Shown here in pieces: positions 9,999 to 32,021 of a stretch of 64,000 nt of DNA. The stretch is from positions 992,001 to 1,056,000 of the forward strand of contig NZ_JACCCO010000003.1 of NCBI RefSeq assembly GCF_013409935.1, in the 5' to 3' direction. Every line of letters begins with the position of its first letter. Within the stretch, counting starts at the first letter, position 1. The position numbers and the translations under genes are program-made. This stretch comes from Streptosporangium sandarakinum (GTDB taxonomy: Bacteria; Actinomycetota; Actinomycetes; Streptosporangiales; Streptosporangiaceae). Under the pieces are notes generated by a model. That model did not search any database. It was not told the DNA's origin and saw nothing but the letters and a program-made list of their open reading frames with translations.

Positions 9999-11657
9999 TC
10001 AGGCGCCGAGGACCTCCCTGCGCAGGTGGGTCTTGAGGATCTTGCCGCCGGGGTTGCGGGGCAGCTCGTCGTCGCGGACCCAGAACCGAACGGGGATCTT
10101 GAACGCCGCGATGCGCTCGCGCAGGAACGCCTGCAGCTCCTCGGGGGTCGCCGGGGACGACAGCCGCACCACCGCGCCGACCTCCTCGCCCAGCTCTTCA
10201 TGGGGGACGCCGATCACCGCGACGTCGTCCACCGCGGGGTGCTCGAACAGCGCGGCCTCGACCTCGGCGCAGTAGACGTTCTCGCCGCCGCGGATCACCA
10301 TGTCCTTGGCCCGGTCCACGATGTAGACGAACCCCTCGGCGTCCACCCGGGCCATGTCGCCGGTGTGCAGCCAGCCGTCGACGAAGGTCTCGGCGGTCGC
10401 CTCGGGGCGGTTCCAGTAGCCGAGGATGACGTTGGGGCCGCGCAGGCACAGCTCCCCGACCTCGCCGGCCGGCAGCTCCCCGCCCAGCGGGTCGGCGATC
10501 CTCACCTCGACCACGGGCATCGGCAGGCCGATGCTGTCGGGTTTGGCGAGGTAGTCCGGGCCGCTGTTGTAGATCGCCAGCGCGGTGGTCTCGGTCATGC
10601 CGTACCCGTTGGAGGGGGCGCGGCTGGGCAGCCGCTCGGTGATGCGTTCCAGCAGCTTGGGCGGGGCGGGGGCGCCGCCGTAGCCCAGTGAGGTGAGGCT
10701 GGAGATGTCGTACCTGCCCAGGTCGGGATGGGCCAGGAGCTGCCACACGTTGGTGGGCACCCCGCTGAGCGTGGTGATCCGCTCGCGCTCGATCAGCTCC
10801 AGGGCCCGCCCGGCGTCCCACCTGTACATCAGCACCAGGCCGCCGCCGGTGAACATGGTGGTGGTCATGACCGCGAAACAGCCGGTGACGTGGAAGAGCG
10901 GCACCGTCAGCAGGGTGACGCGGCGCCTGCCGGCGGCCTCGGCCGGGTCCTTGCCGGCCCTGGCGAGGCTGCGCATCATGCCGTAGGCCACCGTCATCGG
11001 CGACTGGCCGAGGTTGCGGTGGCTGCCGAGGGCGCCCTTGGGACGGCCGGTCGTGCCGGAGGTGTAGAAGATGGTCGCCGGGTCCTCCGGGGACACCTCC
11101 ACCTCCGGCAGTGTCACGTCCGCCGCGACCTCGCCCAGCACCTCCTCGAACGGGCGCGCCCCCTCGGGCGCCTCGCCGCGGACCACGATCAGCGGCGCGC
11201 GGCCCGCGAGCCGCTCGGCGCGCTCGGCGTCGGCGATCACCACCTTCGCGCCGGAGTCCGACACGCCGAACTCCAGCTCCTGGGCGGTCCACCAGGCGTT
11301 GAGCGGCACGGCGACCGCCCCGGCGGCCAGCGCCGCGGAGAAGGCGACGACCCATTCGGGGTAGTTGCGCATGGCGATGGCCACCCGGTCGCCCTTGGCC
11401 ACGCCGTACTCCGCGACCAGGCGGTGCGCCAGCGTGGCGGCCCGGCGGAAGTGCTCCTCGTAGGTGAGGTTCTCGTCCTCGTAGGTGAGGAAGACCTGCT
11501 CGCCGTGGAGCCTGCTGCCCTCCAGCAACGCGCGGAAGTGGGCGGGGGCGTGCTTCCAGGTCCTGACGGCGCCGCCGTGGCCGGGAACATCCACCATCTC
11601 GAACAGCTGTCCCGGACCGGTGAGCCGGGCCTGGACCTCGTCATGGGCGACAGTCAT
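9999..11657 (-). CDS. Long-chain fatty-acid/acyl-CoA synthetase (AMP-forming)
   Basis: This 552-residue ANL-superfamily ligase adenylates a carboxylate and transfers it to CoA. Seen are the phosphate loop YTSGTTGRPKGA (near residue 197), YGMTETT (near 351), LHTGDMARVD, the hinge region DRAKDMVIRGGENVY, and the C-terminal catalytic lysine in GGKILKTHLR. I chose ATG 11657, which has GGGAGA upstream; the frame extends to 11753, but that would cross a palindromic operator. It is transcribed away from argC, from a 245-base divergent region holding a TetR-type palindrome at 11702-11717. Such ligases usually feed beta-oxidation; chain length and substrate cannot be read from the sequence. Confidence 0.92.
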   Translation of the reverse strand: MTVAHDEVQARLTGPGQLFEMVDVPGHGGAVRTWKHAPAHFRALLEGSRLHGEQVFLTYEDENLTYEEHFRRAATLAHRLVAEYGVAKGDRVAIAMRNYPEWVVAFSAALAAGAVAVPLNAWWTAQELEFGVSDSGAKVVIADAERAERLAGRAPLIVVRGEAPEGARPFEEVLGEVAADVTLPEVEVSPEDPATIFYTSGTTGRPKGALGSHRNLGQSPMTVAYGMMRSLARAGKDPAEAAGRRRVTLLTVPLFHVTGCFAVMTTTMFTGGGLVLMYRWDAGRALELIERERITTLSGVPTNVWQLLAHPDLGRYDISSLTSLGYGGAPAPPKLLERITERLPSRAPSNGYGMTETTALAIYNSGPDYLAKPDSIGLPMPVVEVRIADPLGGELPAGEVGELCLRGPNVILGYWNRPEATAETFVDGWLHTGDMARVDAEGFVYIVDRAKDMVIRGGENVYCAEVEAALFEHPAVDDVAVIGVPHEELGEEVGAVVRLSSPATPEELQAFLRERIAAFKIPVRFWVRDDELPRNPGGKILKTHLRREVLGA

Positions 11658-11701
11658 GCGTTCACATCTCCCGCGGGCGAAGGGAACCGGACCCGCCACG
11701 A

Positions 11702-11717
11702 TACCGACCGGTAGGTA
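11702..11717. promoter_or_regulatory. TetR-type palindromic operator upstream of acyl-CoA synthetase
   Basis: TACCGACCGGTAGGTA is an inverted repeat of 16 bases with a single symmetric mismatch pair. It lies about 45 bases upstream of the acyl-CoA synthetase ATG. Sites with this ACC-GGT core are typical of TetR-family repressors of fatty-acid and acyl-CoA genes in actinobacteria. No TetR gene is nearby, so the regulator would act in trans. Confidence 0.5.
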
Positions 11718-11818
11718 CGTGCAACAGTGCCGAAACACGCGGCGCATGCCCATGCGTCGAGGGGACCGTGTTCCTCCTGGTCAAGACGTTCTTGTGGTGG
11801 CGCGCCCGCCAGCCCCGC

Positions 11819-11847
11819 TTGCATGACGATTACGGAAGATGCATAAT
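11819..11847 (+). promoter_or_regulatory. argC promoter
   Basis: A -35-like TTGCAT (11819-11824) and a -10-like CATAAT (11842-11847) are separated by exactly 17 bases. This AT-rich island stands out from its surroundings. TGCAT half-sites overlap both hexamers, which would let ArgR compete with RNA polymerase. Confidence 0.65.
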
Positions 11848-11866
11848 CTCTCTAGTAAATCCATGA

Positions 11867-14072
<2,206 letters not shown>

Positions 14073-14076
<4 letters not shown>

Positions 14077-15016
14077 CGACCGGCGACGCGCCGGCCAAGG
14101 CGCACACCCTGATCGAGGCCCTGCCGTGGCTCGCCCGCTTCCACGGCGCGACCGTCGTCATCAAGTACGGCGGCAACGCCATGACCGAGGAGCACCTGCG
14201 GGAGAAGTTCGCCGCCGACGTGGTCTTCCTGCGCTACGCCGGGCTCAGGCCGGTCGTCGTGCACGGCGGCGGCCCGCAGATCAACGCCCACCTCGACCTG
14301 CTCGGCATCGAGTCCACCTTCACCGCCGGGCTCCGCGTCACCAGCCCCGAGGCCATGCGGGTCGTCCGGATGGTCCTGGTCGGCCAGGTCAACCGCGACG
14401 TCGTCGGCCTGATCAACCGGCACGGGCCGTTCGCCGTCGGCATGTCCGGCGAGGACGCCCACCTGTTCACCGCGGCGCGCAAGCACGCCGTCGTCGACGG
14501 GACCCCGGTGGACATCGGCCAGGTCGGTGACATCGTCGCCGTCGAGCCCGGCGCGGTGCGGGCGCTTCTGGACGACGGGCGCATCCCGGTGATCTCATCC
14601 GTCGCGCGCGGCGAGGACGGCACCGTCTACAACGTCAACGCCGACACCGCCGCCGCGGCCCTGGCCGTGGCGCTCGGCGCCGCCAAGCTGATCGTCCTCA
14701 CCGACGTCGAGGGCCTCTACCGCGACTGGGACCCCGAGACCCGGGACGGAAAGGTCATCGACCGGCTGTCGGCCTCGGAACTGCGGGAACTGCTGCCCGA
14801 CCTGTCCAGCGGCATGGTGCCCAAGATGGAGGCGTGCCTGACCGCCGTCGACGGAGGCGTCCCCCAGGCGCACGTCCTCGACGGCAGGGTGCCGCACGCC
14901 GTACTGCTGGAGATCTTCACCGACGAGGGGGTCGGCACCATGGTGCTGCCCGACGCCGCGCCGGCCGTACCCGGCGCCGCGCGGCCCACCGCCACGAGCC
15001 TGAACGGGAGCGAGCA

Positions 15017-15020
<4 letters not shown>
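14073..15020 (+). CDS. argB: Acetylglutamate kinase
   Basis: ArgB phosphorylates N-acetylglutamate, the usual arginine feedback point in the cyclic pathway. The 315-residue amino-acid kinase fold shows [10 protein letters not shown] near the N-terminus, [10 protein letters not shown] (substrate loop), [12 protein letters not shown] and LTDVEGLY, and [12 protein letters not shown] near the end. The N-terminal helix before the first strand is of the kind found in arginine-sensitive hexameric forms, so feedback inhibition is likely but inferred. A Pro/Ala-rich tail of about 20 residues follows the fold. It overlaps argJ (ATGA) and argD (GTGA). Confidence 0.97.
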
Positions 15021-17738
<2,718 letters not shown>

Positions 17739-17837
17739 ACGGTGCGCCGCGACGGGTGACCGCGGTGGACGGAAAGATCCACGACACGTGTCCCGGCGCG
17801 GGATCACCCGCGCCGGAAGACCATGAAGAACACTTGA

Positions 17838-19450
<1,613 letters not shown>

Positions 19451-19451
<1 letters not shown>

Positions 19452-20098
19452 TGCCCGCGGGAGACTCCGTCCAGGCCGGGTCGGTTCCGCTGACCCGGGA
19501 CTTCTTCGACCGTCCCGGCCCCGAGGTCGCCCCCGACCTGCTGGGAAGGGTGATCGCGCACGGACCGGTCTCGGTGCGCATCACCGAGGTCGAGGCGTAC
19601 GGCGTGCCCGGCGAGGACCCGGCGTCCCACACCTACCGGGGCCGTACGGCGCGCAACGCGGTGATGTTCGGGCCGCCGGGCCACCTGTACGTCTACTTCA
19701 CCTACGGCATGCACTTCTGCGCCAACCTCGTCTGTCTCCCCGAGGGGATCGGCTCCGGCGTGCTCCTGCGCGCCGGGGAGGTGGTCGCCGGCGCGGAGGT
19801 CGCCGTGGCCCGCCGTACGGCGGGCACGGGCCGGGCCGTCGCCCCGCACGACCTGGCCCGGGGACCGGCCCGGCTGGCGGTCACGCTGGGCTTCACCCGG
19901 GAGCACGACGGGGTGGACGCCTGCCCGCCCGGCCCGGTCAACGTGCTGGCGGGAGCCCCTCCGGCGGCCGGGACCGTCCGCTCCGGGCCGCGCACCGGGG
20001 TGTCGGCGGCCAAGGACGTCCCCTGGCGGTTCTGGATCGACGGGGAACGGACGGTCTCGCCGTACCGGCCACACGTCCCGCGCCGGCGCGCCTCCTGA
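19451..20098 (+). CDS. 3-methyladenine DNA glycosylase (AAG/MPG family)
   Basis: This 215-residue enzyme excises alkylated purines such as 3-methyladenine in base excision repair. It has the family landmarks [17 protein letters not shown] (the Glu of EVEAY is the catalytic base), [15 protein letters not shown] and [17 protein letters not shown]. The length matches bacterial members. The ATG overlaps the argH stop as TGATG, so it is coupled to argH; the same pair is adjacent in mycobacteria. The stop codon lies inside the first unit of a small tandem repeat. Confidence 0.92.
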
Positions 20099-20196
20099 GG
20101 GAAGGCGCCGGCGGGGGATCTTCCGGTCCTGAGGGAAGGCACCGGCGTCGGATCTTCCGGTCCTGAGGAGAGATGTCGGCGCGGGGATCTTCCGAT
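20094..20196. repeat. Three tandem copies of a 34-base unit
   Basis: Three direct repeats start at 20094, 20128 and 20162, each opening with CCTGAGG and closing with GGATCTTCCG. Copies 1 and 2 differ at three positions; copy 3 is more diverged. Each unit holds a small GGAAG/CTTCC inverted repeat. They lie in the 241-base gap before tyrS; the first copy covers the glycosylase stop codon. Confidence 0.75.
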
Positions 20197-20339
20197 TCGT
20201 TTCCGTTCGCTGCCTTTCGTGTTGCCCGCCCCAGTTCAGACCGGTCGCGGGGGAGGTTTCGAGTGGCGAAGCGGGGCCGTGATCGGGCAGGCTGTACGGA
20301 AGTGATACGTGTCCCTTCGAACATTGGAAAGCCAGGATC

Positions 20340-21611
20340 GTGACCGACATCCTCGATGAGCTCGAATGGCGCGACGTCGTCGCGCAGACCACCGATGCTG
20401 ACGCGCTGCGCAGGGCACTCGCCGAGGGGCCGATCACGGTTTATGCGGGCTTCGACCCGACCGCTCCTTCGCTGCACGCCGGAAACCTGGCCACGCTGCT
20501 GATCCTCACCCGTTTCCAGCGGGCGGGTCACCGGCCCATCGGCCTGGTCGGCGGGGCCACCGGCCTCATCGGCGACCCCAGCGGCCGCAGCACCGAGCGT
20601 TCGCTCAACTCCACCGACGTCGTCGCCGAGTGGGTGGCGCGGATCCGCGTCCAGGTCGAGAGGTTCCTTTCCTTCGACGAGGGGCCCACCGGCGCGGCGC
20701 TGGTCAGCAACCTCGACTGGACCGGGCAGATGTCGGCCATCGACTTCCTGCGCGACATCGGCAAGCACTTCCCGGTGAACCGCATGCTCGCCCGAGAGTC
20801 GGTCTCCGCCCGCCTCGGCGGGGAAGGGCTCAGCTACACCGAGTTCAGCTACCAGATCCTCCAGGCCAACGACTACCTGGAGCTCCACCGGCGGCACGGC
20901 TGCACGCTGCAGCTCGGCGGCAGCGACCAGTGGGGCAACATCACGGCCGGTGTCGACCTGATCCGCCGGGTGGAGGGCGCCCACGTCCACGCCCTGACCG
21001 GGAAGCTGATCACCAAGGCCGACGGCACCAAGTTCGGCAAGACCGCGGGCGGGGCCATCTGGCTCGACCCGGCGCTGACCTCGCCGTACGCGTTCTACCA
21101 GTACTGGCTGAACGCCGACGACCGTGACGTGATCCGTTTCCTGAAGGTGTTCACCTTCCGAGGCCGCGACGAGATCGCCGAGCTGGAGAAGGCGGTCGCC
21201 GACCGGCCCGCCGCCCGGGAGGCGCAGCGGACACTGGCCGAGGACGTCACCACCCTCGTGCACGGTGCGGACGAGCTGCGGCGGGTGGTCACGGCGTCCC
21301 GGGCGCTGTTCGGCCAGGGCTCACTGGAGGAACTGGACGAGCGGACGCTCGGCTCGGCCCTGGCCGAGGTGCCGCGGGCCGAGGTGCCCGCCCTGGGTGC
21401 TCCGCTGGTGGACCTGCTCGCCCAGAGCGGCCTGGTCAAGTCCAAGTCCGAGGCCCGTCGCGCGGTGAACGAGGGCGGCGCGTACCTCAACAACGTCAAG
21501 GTCGCCGACGACTCCTACGTGCCCACGGCGGACGATCTTCTCCACGGCCGCTTCCTGGTGCTGCGGCGCGGCAAGCGGTCCATCGGGGGCGTCGAGGTCG
21601 TCGCCGGCTGA
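20340..21611 (+). CDS. tyrS: Tyrosyl-tRNA synthetase
   Basis: TyrS activates tyrosine and charges tRNA-Tyr. The 423-residue class I enzyme has the HIGH-type motif HAGN (46-49, in APSLHAGNL), the tyrosine pocket [17 protein letters not shown], and the KMSKS-type loop KFGKT from Lys231. A C-terminal S4 RNA-binding domain (about 355-420, [17 protein letters not shown]) follows. The GTG at 20340 gives the conserved ILDELEWR start, but the ribosome binding site is weak (AGGA only two bases away). The gene ends in a palindrome and a strong terminator. Confidence 0.97.
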   Translation: MTDILDELEWRDVVAQTTDADALRRALAEGPITVYAGFDPTAPSLHAGNLATLLILTRFQRAGHRPIGLVGGATGLIGDPSGRSTERSLNSTDVVAEWVARIRVQVERFLSFDEGPTGAALVSNLDWTGQMSAIDFLRDIGKHFPVNRMLARESVSARLGGEGLSYTEFSYQILQANDYLELHRRHGCTLQLGGSDQWGNITAGVDLIRRVEGAHVHALTGKLITKADGTKFGKTAGGAIWLDPALTSPYAFYQYWLNADDRDVIRFLKVFTFRGRDEIAELEKAVADRPAAREAQRTLAEDVTTLVHGADELRRVVTASRALFGQGSLEELDERTLGSALAEVPRAEVPALGAPLVDLLAQSGLVKSKSEARRAVNEGGAYLNNVKVADDSYVPTADDLLHGRFLVLRRGKRSIGGVEVVAG

Positions 21612-21628
21612 CATCGGCCGATGTCAGC
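21607..21628. repeat. Perfect 22-base palindrome over the tyrS stop
   Basis: The bases 21607-21628 form a perfect inverted repeat that includes the TGA stop of tyrS (21609-21611). It lies seven bases before the main terminator hairpin. It could stabilise the 3' end of the mRNA or serve as a protein site. Confidence 0.6.
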
Positions 21629-21634
21629 GTCGGT

Positions 21635-21662
21635 GAACGCCCCGGCTTCGGCCGGGGCGTTC
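21635..21662 (+). terminator. tyrS terminator with UUCG loop
   Basis: A perfect 12-base-pair stem joins 21635-21646 with 21651-21662 around a TTCG tetraloop, followed by a pyrimidine-rich tail. This is a typical actinobacterial intrinsic terminator and isolates tyrS from the rRNA operon. Confidence 0.85.
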
Positions 21663-21742
21663 GCTGTCTCCGCCTCTCGTGCTGGGGGAGGGGCCGGCGG
21701 CGGGGAGGGACGCACCCCCTCCGCCCCCGCGGGTTAATTGAT

Positions 21743-21771
21743 TTGACGGAGCCGGATGGGCGGCATAACCT
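21743..21771 (+). promoter_or_regulatory. rRNA operon promoter candidate P1
   Basis: TTGACG (21743-21748) and TAACCT (21766-21771) are 17 bases apart, in an AT-richer island after the tyrS terminator. It is the most distal of three promoter-like sequences before the 16S gene. Confidence 0.55.
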
Positions 21772-21890
21772 TCTGCAGTGCTCGGGAGCGAGCCGGACGC
21801 CCAAGAGGCGGACGGGCCCCGAGGCGAATCCCACCAGAACGAACTTGAGCGTTCAACCTTTGTCAAGATCATTCGGAACATCCGAGCTTC

Positions 21891-21919
21891 TTGACGCGGT
21901 CTGAATGTCAGGGTATGTT
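21891..21919 (+). promoter_or_regulatory. rRNA operon promoter candidate P2
   Basis: TTGACG (21891-21896) and TATGTT (21914-21919) are 17 bases apart. Just downstream, 21927-21949 can fold into a CTCTC-AAAA-GAGAG hairpin. Confidence 0.65.
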
Positions 21920-21998
21920 TGGAGGGTTGCTCTCAAAAGAGAGTGGCAAAATCCTAGCTCGACCGGATTCTCCGAGGCAAGTCGTTCGAGAAAACGAT

Positions 21999-22028
21999 TT
22001 GACACGGAAATCCGAGAAAAGCTAAGAT
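21999..22028 (+). promoter_or_regulatory. rRNA operon promoter candidate P3
   Basis: A perfect TTGACA (21999-22004) and TAAGAT (22023-22028) are 18 bases apart. It is the strongest match to the sigma-70-type consensus in the window and lies about 215 bases before mature 16S. The 21612-22250 gap holds no gene: only the tyrS terminator, three promoters and the 16S leader. Confidence 0.75.
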
Positions 22029-22090
22029 GGTAACACGAAATGGAACGCCCCGAAGAAACGGGCCTGAGGGTCCGGATCGACGGTGAACGC

Positions 22091-22120
22091 GTCCGTTTCT
22101 TGAGAACTCAACAGTGTGTT
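22091..22120 (+). other. 5' arm of the 16S rRNA processing stem
   Basis: These 30 bases pair with 23969-23998 in the spacer after 16S: 26 Watson-Crick pairs, two G-U and two mismatches. Bringing the two ends of pre-16S together gives the usual RNase III-type processing stalk. The segment contains the TTGAGAACTCAACAGTG block familiar from actinobacterial rRNA leaders. Confidence 0.75.
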
Positions 22121-22250
22121 AAAAGCCAGTGCATGATGCACAACCCCGTCCCACCCGCTTCGGTGGGAGGACGGATTCCTTTGGTTGATGCACCTCGTCT
22201 CCTTCGCTGGGGATGGGGATGCTTTCAGCCGGGAGAAACTCTGTAGACAT

Positions 22251-27291
<5,041 letters not shown>

Positions 27292-27462
27292 AAAGCATTC
27301 GTGTGGTTTCTGCAGCGCTCTGTACTCTTCGCCGGGTCCGGAGCAGCGCGTGATCACTGGTTTTGCTCGCGTCCACTGTGTGATTCTGAGGCAGCAGGCA
27401 CCGTCTGCACCCCCGGGATGTCGGTTCCGGGTCGGGTGCGTGTGTTTGTGTGTTTCATAGTG

Positions 27463-27580
27463 TTACGGCGGTTATGGCGAAGGGGAAACACCCGGTTACA
27501 TTCCGAACCCGGAAGTTAAGCTCTTCAGCGCCGATGGTACTGCACCGGGGACGGTGTGGGAGAGTAGGTCGCCGCCGGAC
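27463..27580 (+). rRNA. rrf: 5S ribosomal RNA
   Basis: About 117 bases, beginning near TTACGGCGGTTATGGCG and ending near GTCGCCGCCGGAC; the two ends pair. Internal landmarks are ACACCCGGTTACATTCCGAACCC-like loop B/C sequence and AGAGTAGGTCGCC. It lies 171 bases after 23S and 10 bases before the operon terminator. Exact ends are uncertain by one or two bases. Confidence 0.93.
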
Positions 27581-27589
27581 AATCTTTCG

Positions 27590-27632
27590 AAGCGGGGCTC
27601 TGGACGTTCGTCGTCCGGGGCCCCGCTTTTTT
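27590..27632 (+). terminator. rRNA operon terminator
   Basis: AAGCGGGGC (27590-27598) pairs with GCCCCGCTT (27620-27628), with an inner GGACG/CGTCC extension closing a TTCG-containing loop. Six Ts follow at 27627-27632. It is the most classical Rho-independent terminator in the window. Confidence 0.93.
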
Positions 27633-28070
27633 GCGTGCCCGCATTCCGTTCCCGCGTTCCGCGGGGCTGACGCTTTGCAGGGCCGATGTGTCATTCGGCA
27701 AGGGGCGGCGAGGCCAGGAGGCCGGCCGGGGCGCTTGTCACGTCAAGCGTCGTCGGACCGGTACGCCCGTCGGTTGGCGGAGTGGCAGGCTCGGTGGTCG
27801 TCGAGGCGAAGAGGCGAGATAGCCCCGGTGACCGAGCCGTCGCCGCACTTTCGCCATCTGGGTGTTGACACCTGAGCGCAGGGGGCATAGGAGGCCTGAG
27901 CGGTTGCTAGGCTGGAGGTGCCGGGCCACCCCACCGCGGGTGGCCTTCGTTGCGCTGGACCACGATAGGGCGGGGCAGCGATATCGAACGGGGCGCATCC
28001 CGTGGCCGAAGACCGCCCGTACAGCGATCGCCCATCCACAGACGAAGAGGGCGCGCTCGCCGGTGAGCAA
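27633..28070. other. Gene-free spacer with one candidate promoter
   Basis: I see no supported gene or RNA in this 438-base stretch. A perfect -35-like TTGACA lies at 27865-27870; 17 bases later is TAGGAG (27888-27893), a moderate -10. A second TAGGCT lies at 27906-27911. Either could drive the repeat-protein gene downstream. Short open frames here lack ribosome binding sites. Confidence 0.4.
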
Positions 28071-30239
<2,169 letters not shown>

Positions 30240-30249
30240 CGGTTCCACG

Positions 30250-30285
30250 CCGCCTCGGGCGGGCCGGAGGGCTCACCCGAGGCGG
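30250..30285. terminator. Bidirectional terminator between convergent genes
   Basis: CCGCCTCGGG (30250-30259) and CCCGAGGCGG (30276-30285) form a perfect 10-base-pair stem, with an inner GGGCC/GGCTC extension. It lies between the repeat-protein stop and the convergent MBL gene. Confidence 0.65.
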
Positions 30286-30343
30286 TACGGAATCGGGCCG
30301 GAGAACGCCGGAGGTCACCGGTTCGACCCGAGGCGGCGCCGGC

Positions 30344-31270
30344 TCAGGGCTGGACCCGGTTCAGCCAGTGAAGGATTCCGGCCACGTTGGACGGGGCGCC
30401 GCTGAGCAGTTCGAACTGCTCGGCCGTCCCGTCGTCGTCTTTCAGGGCCGCGTACCGCTCCCGGGTGCGCTCCCTGACCATGGCCACCGCGTGGTCCAGG
30501 TCCATGCCCTCGGAGTGCGCCCGGCGGGTCAGGTCCACCCAGACGCGCAGTTCCTCCGCCGAACGTTCCAGTGTCTCGGCCACGTTCCCGACCGGTCCGT
30601 AATGGCTGAACAGGAGGCGCTGGGGGGCCAGCGACTCGAACAACGCGATCGAGCCGAGCGCGGTCTGCAGGTCGAAGTCCGGGGGCGGGGTCGCCGGTCG
30701 CAGGTCTCCCGTCTGCGGGAGGTAGACACCGGCGGCGTCGCCGACGTAGAGGTCCCCCGTGCCGGAGTCGATCAGGCCCACGTGGTGCTTGGCGTGGCCC
30801 GGAGAATAGTGGCTGCTCAGCGTGCGGCCGTTGCCCAGGTCGATGGTCCCCGTGTCTCCGAGGGCGCGGATGCGTGACGACTCGGTGGGGGAGAGCTCCC
30901 CGAAGAGGGTGTCCAGTTTGTCGCCCCAGACCATCCGGGCGCTGGACATGAGTCGCGAGGGGTCGGCCAGATGCCGGGCGCCTTTCTCATGGACCACGAT
31001 CTCGGCTTCCGGGTAGAAGCGGGCGATGTCGCCGACCCCGCCCGCGTGGTCCAGGTGGATGTGCGTCACGACCACCGTCGCGAGGTCCGCGGGCCCCACG
31101 CCCAAGGAGGTGAGGGCGTCGCGCACGATCGGGGCGGAGGTGGACGTGCCCGTCTCGACCAGGCAGGGACGGTCTCCCAGGATCAGGTATCCCGCTGTGA
31201 TGCCGGAGTATCCGGCCATTCTCGTGTCGATCTCATAGACCTCGCCGCCGAGAGCGGTGATGTTGTCCAC
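30344..31270 (-). CDS. MBL-fold metallo-hydrolase
   Basis: This 308-residue protein has the metallo-beta-lactamase metal motif THIHLDHAGG (His70, His72, Asp74, His75), the later ligand in SPGHAKHHVGL and the Asp of LYVGDAAG. A helical C-terminal region (about 215-300) follows, as in many actinobacterial MBL hydrolases. It would hydrolyse a thioester, lactone or phosphoester; the substrate is unknown. The GTG 31270 start is preceded by GAGGTG. It is transcribed convergently with the repeat-protein gene and divergently from the SSB-like gene. Confidence 0.85.
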   Translation of the reverse strand: MDNITALGGEVYEIDTRMAGYSGITAGYLILGDRPCLVETGTSTSAPIVRDALTSLGVGPADLATVVVTHIHLDHAGGVGDIARFYPEAEIVVHEKGARHLADPSRLMSSARMVWGDKLDTLFGELSPTESSRIRALGDTGTIDLGNGRTLSSHYSPGHAKHHVGLIDSGTGDLYVGDAAGVYLPQTGDLRPATPPPDFDLQTALGSIALFESLAPQRLLFSHYGPVGNVAETLERSAEELRVWVDLTRRAHSEGMDLDHAVAMVRERTRERYAALKDDDGTAEQFELLSGAPSNVAGILHWLNRVQP

Positions 31271-31386
31271 AGGTCACCTCAGAACTGGAACCGGCTTCCC
31301 CAGAACGGCGTTCGGCCGTTCCGGCACAGCTCACATCGTAAAGAGTCGTCTCCGATCGGCAGAGGCAGAGATCGGAGGAAGATTCG

Positions 31387-31920
31387 ATGGATCGCAACGA
31401 GGTCGTCCTGGCGGGCCGCCTGCCCGAGGCGGCGAGCGTCAGGAAACTGCGGAGCGGAAGCGCGCTCACCAGGTGGCGGCTGATCGTCCGCCGGCAGCGG
31501 CGGGACCGGCGGACCCAGGTGGACACCATTCCCTGCGCGTCGTTCGTCCCGGAAGTGGCCCTGGCCGCCGCCGGATGGCTTCCCGGTGACATGGTCGAGG
31601 TGACGGGTTCGCTTCGCCGCCGCTGGTGGGGCGATGACGGATCCAAGGCGTCGGGTTACGAGGTGGAGGTTCACTCGGTGAGGCACCTCGGCCCCGCTCC
31701 CGGTGCGGCGCCCGCCGGTGACCGGGGCGAGGAGAGGGCGGCCGCGGCCGCCGTACGGCCTCCCGGGTCCGCGTCGGCCCGCGGTTCCGCGACGGGATCG
31801 CCGGTGCGGCCCGGGCGGGAGCGTTCACCGCTGCGGGCCGGAGCCGTCCCGTCCCGTGAGAGCCGCGGCGGCGGGCCACCGGCCGGGAGAGACGAGGCCG
31901 GGGCGGAGAGGACGCCATGA
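31387..31920 (+). CDS. Single-strand DNA-binding (SSB)-like OB-fold protein
   Basis: The first 100 residues form an SSB-type OB fold: MDRNEVVLAGRLPEAA, then LTRWRLIVRRQRRD, DTIPCASFVPEVA and GDMVEVTGSLRRRWW. The remaining 77 residues are a disordered Arg/Gly/Pro/Ala tail. Unlike replicative SSB it lacks the acidic C-terminal tip that recruits partner proteins and ends GAERTP. It is thus a divergent SSB paralogue, perhaps for recombination or natural-uptake DNA, but this is inference. GGAGGAA lies just upstream of the ATG. Confidence 0.75.
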   Translation: MDRNEVVLAGRLPEAASVRKLRSGSALTRWRLIVRRQRRDRRTQVDTIPCASFVPEVALAAAGWLPGDMVEVTGSLRRRWWGDDGSKASGYEVEVHSVRHLGPAPGAAPAGDRGEERAAAAAVRPPGSASARGSATGSPVRPGRERSPLRAGAVPSRESRGGGPPAGRDEAGAERTP

Positions 31921-32021
31921 GCACCGCGAACCACGCCGGTGGAATGGCGGGCGCCCCGGGGCGGATCGGCTCGCCGCCGTGGTCATCGTGCCGCCGCCCG
32001 GCCTTCGACGCCTTACGGTGG

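Noticed and set aside
20094..20196. Possible CRISPR array
   Set aside because: The units are contiguous without unique spacers and no cas genes are near.
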